From: Candidatus Stahliibacteriota bacterium
GTDB lineage: Bacteria; Hydrothermota; UBA3073
Direction of reading: 5' to 3'
DNA: 21,572 nucleotides
Assembly (NCBI GenBank): GCA_030627085.1
Contig: DAOUSS010000007.1
Location: forward strand, 1-21,572
The notes beneath the pieces were generated by a model. The model made no database searches, had not been told where the DNA came from, and saw nothing but the letters and a program-made list of their open reading frames with translations. Within the stretch, counting starts at the first letter, position 1, and every line of letters starts with the position of its first letter. Shown piece by piece: positions 13,738 through 20,547 of this stretch. Position numbers and translations under genes: made by a program.

Positions 13738-14226
13738 CTACTTTTCGATAAACTGTCCTGTTTTCAAATTTCTTTTACATCTATCCCAAGAATAAATTCT
13801 GCCATTCATTGCGATATACACCCCATTTTCAAGAATACCTATTGCCCCGACTGCTGTTCCAATATTGAATGATGCATCAGAATCGGAAAATCTCTCAGGC
13901 TTTATTGCCCCTGTTAAGATCATGACCTTATTTTTAATTGCGCTCAGTTTTTTGGCGGTCTCAATCATAGTATCCGTTCCATGTGTTACGATAATTTTAT
14001 CATTATCTGCTTTTACACACACCTCGTAAATTTTTTCTCTATCTTCTTCAGTAATATCTAAACTATCTTTTTTAAGAACAGATATTATTTCAAATCTAAA
14101 ATTTGGATTAACTTTCTCCAAAATTCTTTTTACTGCTGGTTCTCCGATTTCAAAACCATAACCTTTTGCTAATTTCGGATAATCTTTGTCTATTGTCCCA
14201 CCAGTCTGGATGAATGTAATTTTCAT
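13738..14226 (-). CDS. Half-size asparaginase-domain protein (N-terminal domain only)
   Basis: 162 residues, about half of an L-asparaginase. It has QTGGTID (nucleophile-type Thr11), VTHGTDTM (Thr81, Asp85), ILTGAIKPERFSDSD and, just before the end, CKRNLKTGQF, which corresponds to the region of the catalytic Lys in full-length enzymes. The small C-terminal domain is missing. The gene ends cleanly and has neighbours at 37 and 39 nt, so this looks like an intact member of the known short asparaginase-domain family rather than a truncation. Its reaction is not established from sequence. No signal peptide, so cytoplasmic. Confidence 0.82.
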   Translation of the reverse strand: MKITFIQTGGTIDKDYPKLAKGYGFEIGEPAVKRILEKVNPNFRFEIISVLKKDSLDITEEDREKIYEVCVKADNDKIIVTHGTDTMIETAKKLSAIKNKVMILTGAIKPERFSDSDASFNIGTAVGAIGILENGVYIAMNGRIYSWDRCKRNLKTGQFIEK

Positions 14227-14265
14227 AATAAATTAAAGACCTAACTTCAGCGTCTCCTCTTAAAA

Positions 14266-15078
14266 TTATTTCTTTAAACACCAGAGAACTGCCTTTTTCA
14301 TTAAATCCCAATCCGAACCCCGGTCATCTAATTTATCCTCACCCAAATAGGTTACACCATTAATCACGGTGTCTTGAAGGGTGACGCCATCGCGGTCACT
14401 ATCTTCCTCGAATTCGGGGTGCGTGCCAATAATAAATACTCTACCCTTACCATAATCAAAAGCTATCATTGCGGGTTGATTTACTACGTCGTACTCTCCC
14501 AAAATGGTTATTTCAGCATCCTCGTTGGGTATTGATACCGGACCCCAGTAATAAAGAATCCATGCAGAATCCGGCTCAGATTGTGTTATGGGATGCATGC
14601 TATCGATGATGTTCACTTTACACATTCCATACTCAGGATAAGGAACAATCTCATCAATGGGTCCTTTGGTTGTGCCCGGAAATATACCAAGGGACGTCAT
14701 TGGAAGTTGACTTCCTTGCCAGATGACCTTCTCTCCAGCAAAGTAAGCTCCACCACAAATCCCAATGTAACCTCCGCCATCACGAATAAAATTCTTTATC
14801 TTCTCCTCGCCTCCCGAAGAAAGATCCTGAGCATATTGATACATATTTCCACCCGGGATACACAGAATTTTGAAATTGCTGAGCCCCTCGTTGTTAATGT
14901 GCCCTGCTTTCACCAATTGGACTGTATAACCCATCCATTCAAACATGTTTTGAGTAGCCTTGATACAATCTTCGTCGGCACCCCGGTCCGAATAAAGGGC
15001 TACATTGGCGCTTTTGTCCTGTGGGCTCTGGCAATGGGTAAGGAATAAAAGCAATAAAAAAACAGTTAAGCAACCCAT
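14266..15078 (-). CDS. Lipoprotein with BPL_N / class-I glutamine amidotransferase-like domain
   Basis: Residues 1-16 (hydrophobic core ending FLTHC) form a lipoprotein signal with Cys16 as the lipidated residue, so it is membrane-anchored outside the cytoplasm. The domain matches the biotin-protein-ligase N-terminal-like GATase1 fold: LCIPGGNMYQY, nucleophile elbow GYIGICGGAYFAG (Cys108), and FIIGTHPEFE with the His-Glu pair. Biological role unknown. The called start lacks the usual positive n-region and has only a weak purine tract; a perfect AGGAGG at 15123-15128 instead points to an in-frame ATA at 15117, which would add the basic stretch NQKLTRKEKKWL. See the separate finding. It lies 39 nt before the asparaginase-like gene and opens the tightly packed five-gene run. 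Confidence 0.82.
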   Translation of the reverse strand: MGCLTVFLLLLFLTHCQSPQDKSANVALYSDRGADEDCIKATQNMFEWMGYTVQLVKAGHINNEGLSNFKILCIPGGNMYQYAQDLSSGGEEKIKNFIRDGGGYIGICGGAYFAGEKVIWQGSQLPMTSLGIFPGTTKGPIDEIVPYPEYGMCKVNIIDSMHPITQSEPDSAWILYYWGPVSIPNEDAEITILGEYDVVNQPAMIAFDYGKGRVFIIGTHPEFEEDSDRDGVTLQDTVINGVTYLGEDKLDDRGSDWDLMKKAVLWCLKK

Positions 15079-15168
15079 CAGCCATTTCTTCTCTTTCCTT
15101 GTTAGTTTTTGATTTATCTCAACCTCCTGGATTTATATTCCATTATAACTGATCTGCGTGTTTATAAT

Positions 15169-15273
15169 TTATCTTTTTATCTTACTCTTTACGGTTTTAC
15201 TGTCTTTAAAAATTGAATCTACGAATTTGTTTGCTTCTGGAGCCAAAAGCTTCCGATACTCCAGGCAAATCAC
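15169..15273 (-). CDS. Possible small ORF behind the GH57 gene
   Basis: A GTG-started frame of 34 codons. It begins 9 nt after the GH57 TGA, with AAGG a few bases upstream, and reads VICLEYRKLLAPEANKF onward to a lysine-rich end. Composition looks protein-like, but I recognise no family and it is very short. It could be a real small protein or a decayed 3' end. The rest of the 15079-15281 gap holds the AGGAGG site and AT-rich DNA with a TATAAT on the minus strand (15142-15147) that lacks a good -35. Confidence 0.2.
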   Translation of the reverse strand: MICLEYRKLLAPEANKFVDSIFKDSKTVKSKIKR

Positions 15274-15281
15274 TTTGGCCT

Positions 15282-17015
15282 TCAGCCCTGTTCTTCTCTC
15301 GATTTTACTATCGGAACTTCTAAAAATCCCGGTATTTTCTTGCCGATAATTTTATAAACGTTTTTCAGTGTGTTTCTAAACATCAAATCAAATCCTTCAT
15401 CATCGCCAGAATTCATATCTTCTCCATACCACCAGAACCAGTCACTTCCTTCAGCTGCATAGATCTCTTCAAAAGCTTGAACCAGTTTATCGGGTTCAGC
15501 TTCTCCACCCTTTTTATATTCTTCCAGGTCCTTTCTGGTTTTACCCAAATATTCCCAGGCGAGATTCTCTTCCCCTTCACCAATCCAGATATTAAAGTTC
15601 GGTCCCATCCAGGAGCCACCCCAGAGATTCTCAATCTTTTTCTCCGGAGGATACTTCTTTAGATATTCTGAGGGGGTAATGGTCTTTATTATCTGGTCGC
15701 GGGATAATTTAGAATAGAGGGCATTTAAAAATTCTTTTCCATCGTCAGAAAAAAATTCCCAGGCATTTTCACCATCTGAGGCAAGTGTCACCAAATAGGG
15801 TTTATCTTTTGGTAATCTCGCATAGATATTGTGTAATCTATCGATAATATCCTGAGCCGCTTCTTCTGCCCTCATCCGCGGATGCTTCCCCCATAAATCA
15901 AATATATATCTCTCCCGGAAAATTACCGATAAAGTCTTGCCTCTTCTTTCGCAAACATAGGGTTGACACAACAATTCTGGATTAAGGATATTCCCCCCGA
16001 TATCTCTTTCAATCTTTATATTCAATGATTTCTCAAGGACGCATTCATCGGTGGCTATCCATTTAACTCCCGCGCCAGCGATTATATCGACTACTTCCTG
16101 GGATACTGCCGACTCACTGGGCCACATTCCGAGTGGTTCTCTTCCAAAGTATTTCTTATACAGTTCTATTCCCTTTAAAACCTGAGCTTGAGCATCTTCG
16201 GGATAAGAAAATCTTTCCCGGGGCAGGGATATTTCCGGTGCACTCCTCTTTCCCAGATCGGTATCATAGATGAGGGGAAGTATGGGGTGATAAAAGGGAG
16301 TAAAGGTTATTTCAATCTGAGCTTTATTTTGAAGCTTCTTATGTTCCGGAATAATCATTTTCAGAATCTCCAGATGTTTCTTTAGTATGATATTTTTCTC
16401 TTCCTCGGTGAAGTTTCTACTCTTATCCAGTATAAATCGGATTGACTCTTCTTTTTTAAAATCCGGATCCAGCCAGGCGAGATTAAACCACACCTGCAAA
16501 TCAAGATAGTCCTGGGTAGTAAATTCACCTATTTTTTGTTCCAGTGTCTTTGAAGATATAATCCGTCCCCTCTTCTCTAAAAGTTCTTTATAACGAGAAT
16601 AGGGTTCAAGCAGAGTCTTCTGGTAAATATCAAAAAATCTCAAGAGAATAAATCTCTTATCCTCACGGCTGAGTTCACTTGCCCTTTTCTGCGAAAGATA
16701 AAAATATTTATCTTGCCCACCGCTAATTATATCTTCCAATTGGATAATCAGAGAAGGCGTAAGATTAAATGTCTGGTGAATTTGGGGATATTTTCCCAAT
16801 ATGTTCGCCATATCATAATAATCTTTAACGGCGTGCATTCTTACCCAGGGCTTAGCATATAAACCATTCTCTGGCTCTTTGGCATACAGGGGTTGATGCT
16901 GATGCCAGAGTATTGCTAAATACAAAGGAGGTTTTTCTATCTCTTCCGCCCTTACAAAACTACTTCCCATCATTCCTCCCATGAAAACAAACAGGATAAA
17001 TTTCTTACACCACAT
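15282..17015 (-). CDS. Glycoside hydrolase family 57 protein, secreted
   Basis: 577 residues. A signal peptide (1-23, basic start, hydrophobic core, FVRA before the cleavage point) directs it out of the cytoplasm. The GH57 motifs are all present: WHQHQPLY (38-44), GMWPSESAVS with nucleophile Glu301, and LASDGENAWEFF with acid/base Asp414. GH57 enzymes are retaining alpha-glucan hydrolases or transferases (amylase, amylopullulanase, branching enzyme); the layout here is closest to amylase/amylopullulanase types, but the exact reaction is not readable. ATG 17015 has GGGGAGG 4 nt upstream, and the frame beyond it to 17081 overlaps the promoter. The promoter region is shared almost base for base with the DUF4382 lipoprotein gene at 20548-21312. 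Confidence 0.9.
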   Translation of the reverse strand: MWCKKFILFVFMGGMMGSSFVRAEEIEKPPLYLAILWHQHQPLYAKEPENGLYAKPWVRMHAVKDYYDMANILGKYPQIHQTFNLTPSLIIQLEDIISGGQDKYFYLSQKRASELSREDKRFILLRFFDIYQKTLLEPYSRYKELLEKRGRIISSKTLEQKIGEFTTQDYLDLQVWFNLAWLDPDFKKEESIRFILDKSRNFTEEEKNIILKKHLEILKMIIPEHKKLQNKAQIEITFTPFYHPILPLIYDTDLGKRSAPEISLPRERFSYPEDAQAQVLKGIELYKKYFGREPLGMWPSESAVSQEVVDIIAGAGVKWIATDECVLEKSLNIKIERDIGGNILNPELLCQPYVCERRGKTLSVIFRERYIFDLWGKHPRMRAEEAAQDIIDRLHNIYARLPKDKPYLVTLASDGENAWEFFSDDGKEFLNALYSKLSRDQIIKTITPSEYLKKYPPEKKIENLWGGSWMGPNFNIWIGEGEENLAWEYLGKTRKDLEEYKKGGEAEPDKLVQAFEEIYAAEGSDWFWWYGEDMNSGDDEGFDLMFRNTLKNVYKIIGKKIPGFLEVPIVKSREEQG

Positions 17016-17052
17016 TATACCTCCCCGAAAATGGACCGGCTCCTTTTTTGTA

Positions 17053-17081
17053 ATTTTACCATCTATTTTATAAAATGTCAA
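17053..17081 (-). promoter_or_regulatory. Sigma70-type promoter of the GH57 gene
   Basis: On the minus strand: -35 TTGACA (17076-17081), 17-nt spacer, -10 TAAAAT (17053-17058). Part of an approximately 80-bp block repeated at 21419-21499. Confidence 0.75.
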
Positions 17082-17092
17082 GAAGTTTTTGG

Positions 17093-17120
17093 GAGATTTC
17101 TGAAAAAGTGTAGAAATCTC
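17093..17120. promoter_or_regulatory. 9-bp inverted repeat upstream of the -35 box (operator-like), copy 1
   Basis: GAGATTTCT (17093-17101) and AGAAATCTC (17112-17120) flank a 10-nt spacer GAAAAAGTGT. It lies 11 bp upstream of the -35. The same arms and spacer are exactly conserved at 21468-21495. The conservation and position suggest a regulator site; a structural role cannot be excluded. Confidence 0.55.
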
Positions 17121-17125
17121 TAATC

Positions 17126-17157
17126 AGAGGTCTCTGGGTATTTTTTCAGAGACCTCT
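17126..17157 (+). terminator. Strong hairpin with short T-run
   Basis: AGAGGTCTCTG (17126-17136) and CAGAGACCTCT (17147-17157) are perfect 11-bp arms with a 10-nt loop, followed by TTT on the plus strand. No plus-strand gene precedes it; on the minus strand it lies between the restriction gene and the GH57 promoter but has no T-tract there. It may insulate the two units. Confidence 0.4.
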
Positions 17158-17434
17158 TTTGGGGAGATGTCTTTTAACAGGGACTTGGACGAGACTTAGA
17201 CGAGATTTCGAAGAAACTAATAACCAACAGGAAATGTAAGAGATTGGTAAGAGAACTTATTGAGTCTTATATTTATTGAGAAAAAGTTCCAGTCTTGGGT
17301 CTATTGTCTCATGTCTGCCTGCCCCGTAGGAAGGAACGACCGTATCGGGGCCTGCCCCGTTTCTCCGAAGGAGCTTTGCGGGATGGTCAGTAGTCTTTGA
17401 TCTTATTTCTATTTTTCAGCCTGACCCCGGGTTT
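17158..17434. other. Gene-free stretch with repeat fragments
   Basis: No gene seen. It holds a palindromic element GCCCCG...CGGGGC (17321-17351) followed by a CTCC-GAA-GGAG hairpin (about 17363-17373), and a GGGGTCAGGCTGAA-type end (17403-17428) 6 nt downstream of the restriction-gene stop. Confidence 0.5.
17403..17428 (-). repeat. 26-bp dispersed repeat, GGGGTCAGGCTGAA-type end, copy 2
   Basis: Same orientation as 2539-2564 and identical at 25 of 26 positions. It abuts the 3' end of the restriction-modification operon. Confidence 0.5.
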
Positions 17435-18568
17435 CTAAAAATAATTCACCTGTTCTTTGAAAATATTGATATTGAATATTTTGTCAAAATGATTAAGCAA
17501 ATTTAAAAATCGCGCTTTACCATCGGTTGTAAGCCAGTAATTTCCGTCTGTTATCCAATAGAATTTGAAATTAGGAAAGTTCTTTTTAATATACTCATTC
17601 AAATCTATGTACTCATTTTGGTTTATTCCAATCTTTGTTCCTGATGTTGAGTAAAAATTTATTTCGAATAAGTATTTAGGTTTGTGGTTACTAAAAATAA
17701 CAAGATCAAACTTCTTAGGCTTGTTATCCCTAGGTTTAATTATATTCTCGATGTAGCGTTCTGTACAAAAAATCTTATCATTGTTTAGCACACAAGAGTC
17801 AATTTGCTGGTACAAATCATGTTTTAAAGTATGTATACCTTTTTCATTCAATAAGCAATCTATATTTTTATAACCATTACTTTCCAATGTCTTTATTATC
17901 TTTATCTTGGGATAGTTCCCGTGTAAACCTTTCACATCAAGGGGTATTCTTTTGTTTTTAAGATACGTTTTAATATTTATTGAATCGAGCACCTCGTTTA
18001 AGTTTAAATTACTTAGCAAATAATTGGAAAATCTTATAGAAAAATCATCAAATTCACTCTTTACAATTCGTTTTTCTAATATACTGAAATTGTTAGCAAT
18101 CTTATCGATATACTTCGAAATCGCACGTTTGAAAGTAGCTACGAGGTATCTTTTGTCATATTGTCTGATATTAGCCATAAAATCATCATACTTTAAGGTA
18201 CGATTGATTGTCATTAAATATATTTTCCTGAAATCAAGGTCGTATTTAAGGTTTAAAATCATATACTCATATATTCCATTTATATTTAGGGAGTTAAGCT
18301 TAACTACATCAAAAACAAAATGAATAAGCTGAGCATTTGTGAATCTCATTAATTGAAAGACTTCTTGAAAGATAATAAAACTGCGAGGATAGGTTTTTAC
18401 ATAATCAGATAAATCATTTATATTCCATTCTTCCTTTGATTCTAGTAAAGATATCTCCTCTCTCATTTCATCTAGTAGAATATTTGTATGTCTAAATTCG
18501 TCTTGAATAAACTCAAAAAAAGAAATCTTGGATGCGAAGTCAATATAAATATCCTTTGGATCTGCCAT
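17435..18568 (-). CDS. Type II restriction endonuclease, DpnII/MboI-like C-terminal nuclease domain
   Basis: 377 residues. The C-terminal third has the arrangement of DpnII-type enzymes: KKFDLVIF (Asp288), a short hairpin, YLFEINFYSTSGTK (Glu302 with Asn304 where many nucleases have Lys), then FKFYWITDGNYW. This is a PD-(D/E)XK variant. The N-terminal 200 residues are helical and unrecognised. Its start codon follows the methyltransferase stop with no gap, and the GGGGAGG ribosome site lies inside the methyltransferase's last codons, so translation is coupled. DpnII enzymes cut GATC, but the partner methyltransferase is of another class, so the target is not certain. The gene is AT-richer than its neighbours, suggesting transfer. 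Confidence 0.78.
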   Translation of the reverse strand: MADPKDIYIDFASKISFFEFIQDEFRHTNILLDEMREEISLLESKEEWNINDLSDYVKTYPRSFIIFQEVFQLMRFTNAQLIHFVFDVVKLNSLNINGIYEYMILNLKYDLDFRKIYLMTINRTLKYDDFMANIRQYDKRYLVATFKRAISKYIDKIANNFSILEKRIVKSEFDDFSIRFSNYLLSNLNLNEVLDSINIKTYLKNKRIPLDVKGLHGNYPKIKIIKTLESNGYKNIDCLLNEKGIHTLKHDLYQQIDSCVLNNDKIFCTERYIENIIKPRDNKPKKFDLVIFSNHKPKYLFEINFYSTSGTKIGINQNEYIDLNEYIKKNFPNFKFYWITDGNYWLTTDGKARFLNLLNHFDKIFNINIFKEQVNYF

Positions 18569-20134
18569 TTATTTACCTCCCCTTGCTATTATCTCATAAA
18601 CAAGAAGATATTGATGGGTTATTTCTAACTCATCTTTTAAACTTTGAGTTTTTGAATTTACTCCCTCTTTGGTAACAATTACAATCTCTCTGAGCCATAG
18701 ATTATCAATATTCAGCATATCCACCACTCTTTTAGCCAGAGGTTCTATATATTTATTTATTCTTACATCTTGTATTTGAATTACAAGAAATCCTCCCTTT
18801 TTAATAGAAGCTAAATCTTGTTCTACAATATTTTTTAATTCTGTTAAATAACAATTAATGTTTGAATAAGAGAGTTTATTACTTAATAATGGGGATTTGA
18901 TAAAAAGCAATTCTTTAGTTTTTTGATCTCGCTCTCTGGTAAAAGATTCTTTGCTTTTGCGAGTAGAGAGGATTATAGTTGAATATTCCTTACCATTTGA
19001 ATATCTGTCAATTACATTTTTGTTCAGATGTTTCTCGAAATCCTTTTCTGGTAGTATCCAAACAGTTGTAGTTTCAAATTCATCTAATTTTTTCTTTAAC
19101 AGCGGCTTCTTTAGGGTAGGAATAAGCAAACCGTAATCTACCCCCCTTTCTCTTACACTTAAAGGAGGATGCGTATTAGGTTTTTCAAAAATCGGTAGAT
19201 ACTCATGAGCCAAAAGAAGAAAATTATATTTTATACTGTTAGCATACCAAAATCCTGTTGTTTTGCAGTTATGTTGTCGCTTGATAACAAGTTCTTTTAA
19301 CTTAAACCCAGCATTTAAATAGACATTTATGAGTTCAAAGCCTAAAGGAATTACATGTTTTTTTCTCCGTGTATCCCCTATTAAAATTGCACATTGTTTG
19401 CCTGGCTTCAGAACTCTAAAACTTTCCTTGGCTACTTTAGACATCTCTTTTAGAAATTCATTTATATCCAAGAATGACAAATCACCTTCTTTAGAATCAG
19501 TATAGTGAATAATGTTTGCATATGGAGGATGAGCACAGATTAAATCTACGGAATTATTTTTTAATAACGATAGATTTCTGGCGTCGCCAACCGAAAGTTC
19601 CGGTTCGTAAACTTCAAAGTTGCTTTTTTCGTCAATCAAGCGTAATTGTTGTGATTCAACGGTAAAATTTATATTATTCTTTGCTAGTTCAATAGCTTTA
19701 TCGTTTATGTCAAGAGCTATACACTTTCTGCCTAAAAGCTTACATTCTACAGCCGTTGTTCCAGCGCCGCAGAAATAATCTAAAACTAATTTGCCAGGTT
19801 TTGAATATTTGAGAATAACATTTCTTGGGATATAAGGAGACCAATTTCCTCTGTATTCTCCACTGTGAGTAGCCCAATTACCCCTTTGTTTAAAACTCCA
19901 TACTGTAGTATGTTCTTCTTTAAAATCCTTTGGATGGAGAGTTTTTATTTTTTTTGAGATAGATAAGGAGCTAATATTGATCCCCTTAGACTTAGTAATA
20001 AGTCTTTCAATATATCTAAACGTAACCCCATATTTCTGACCAATCTCTATATCAGGAATCCCTTTTGCCTTTTCTTGTAAGATTAGTTTTTGGAGTTCCT
20101 TCTCGGTTTTAAAATTTACTTTTTGATTAGACAT
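18569..20134 (-). CDS. DNA methyltransferase (N4/N6 type) with N-terminal HTH and degenerate second half
   Basis: 521 residues. Residues 24-48 (DIEIGQKYGVTFRYIERLI) look like a helix-turn-helix. The catalytic domain has motif I VLDYFCGAGTTAVE (117-130), the acidic ALDIN (140-144) binding AdoMet, and motif IV AHPPYANI (201-208), an HPPY variant of the (D/N/S)PPY catalytic loop of amino-methyltransferases. Motif I precedes IV. Residues 225-310 end the domain. Residues 430-515 (IKKGGFLVIQIQDVR, LREIVIVTKE, THQYLLVYE) repeat the pattern of 235-310 (LKPGKQCAILIGDTR, LKELVIKRQ, KYNFLLLAHE) but lack motifs I and IV. It protects host DNA against the adjoining nuclease. AAGGTGAT lies 6 nt upstream of ATG 20134. 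Confidence 0.85.
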   Translation of the reverse strand: MSNQKVNFKTEKELQKLILQEKAKGIPDIEIGQKYGVTFRYIERLITKSKGINISSLSISKKIKTLHPKDFKEEHTTVWSFKQRGNWATHSGEYRGNWSPYIPRNVILKYSKPGKLVLDYFCGAGTTAVECKLLGRKCIALDINDKAIELAKNNINFTVESQQLRLIDEKSNFEVYEPELSVGDARNLSLLKNNSVDLICAHPPYANIIHYTDSKEGDLSFLDINEFLKEMSKVAKESFRVLKPGKQCAILIGDTRRKKHVIPLGFELINVYLNAGFKLKELVIKRQHNCKTTGFWYANSIKYNFLLLAHEYLPIFEKPNTHPPLSVRERGVDYGLLIPTLKKPLLKKKLDEFETTTVWILPEKDFEKHLNKNVIDRYSNGKEYSTIILSTRKSKESFTRERDQKTKELLFIKSPLLSNKLSYSNINCYLTELKNIVEQDLASIKKGGFLVIQIQDVRINKYIEPLAKRVVDMLNIDNLWLREIVIVTKEGVNSKTQSLKDELEITHQYLLVYEIIARGGK

Positions 20135-20166
20135 TGTATATCACCTTTTATTAAGTCCGCCGTTTC

Positions 20167-20263
20167 GCCTAACTTGTTTATACCCGCAGTTAAGTGCGGA
20201 TATACTTCCCTATAAATAGTAACTGGGGTCAACCTAACCCCCTGGTTTGTATATAAGTTCGGC
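20167..20263 (-). promoter_or_regulatory. Structured leader of the restriction-modification operon
   Basis: On the minus strand GCCGAACTT and AAGTTAGGC form a closing stem with one mismatch, extended by TATAC/GTATA after a small internal loop. Inside are GGGG...CCCC and a perfect CCGCA-CTTAAC-TGCGG hairpin. The block ends 32 nt before the methyltransferase start, within the predicted 5' leader. Alternatives are a 59-codon TTG-started frame over 20116-20295 or an attC-like recombination site; see findings. Confidence 0.4.
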
Positions 20264-20353
20264 CTCCCGTACTTAAATTGATTCTTCTCGTTCAAGTCTA
20301 GTCTTCCTGACTTAGAGTAACTTTATTTATCATCATTCAAATCCTGTTTCTAT

Positions 20354-20382
20354 ATTATACTACCAAACAAAAGAAATGTCAA
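20354..20382 (-). promoter_or_regulatory. Sigma70-type promoter of the restriction-modification operon
   Basis: On the minus strand: perfect -35 TTGACA (20377-20382), 17-nt spacer, perfect -10 TATAAT (20354-20359). Predicted start near 20347 leaves a leader of about 210 nt, including a 12-codon frame (MMINKVTLSQED, 20298-20336) with a weak AGGA in front. Confidence 0.75.
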
Positions 20383-20426
20383 GGAAAAATCTTCAAAAAT
20401 CCCTCAATTTTTGTGGTTCCGTTGGA

Positions 20427-20459
20427 TAAAAACAAAAGCCCCCAAGAGATTCGGGGGCT
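20427..20459 (-). terminator. Rho-independent terminator behind the DUF4382 gene
   Basis: On the minus strand AGCCCCC (20453-20459), 9-nt loop, GGGGGCT (20437-20443), then TTTTGTTTTT. It would end the transcript from the lipoprotein gene 88 nt after its last stop codon, and separates it from the restriction-modification promoter. Confidence 0.8.
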
Positions 20460-20547
20460 AAAGACATCATAAACGTAACGGGATGGTTTCATTATGTGTT
20501 ATCTACCTGCCGACAGGTGTGAAGACTCAACTCCTGTTCGTTCCTTT

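Noticed and set aside
20167..20263. Integron attC site
   Set aside because: The GCCGAAC box deviates from RYYYAAC, there is no second site behind the restriction gene and no integrase is visible; kept only as an alternative explanation.
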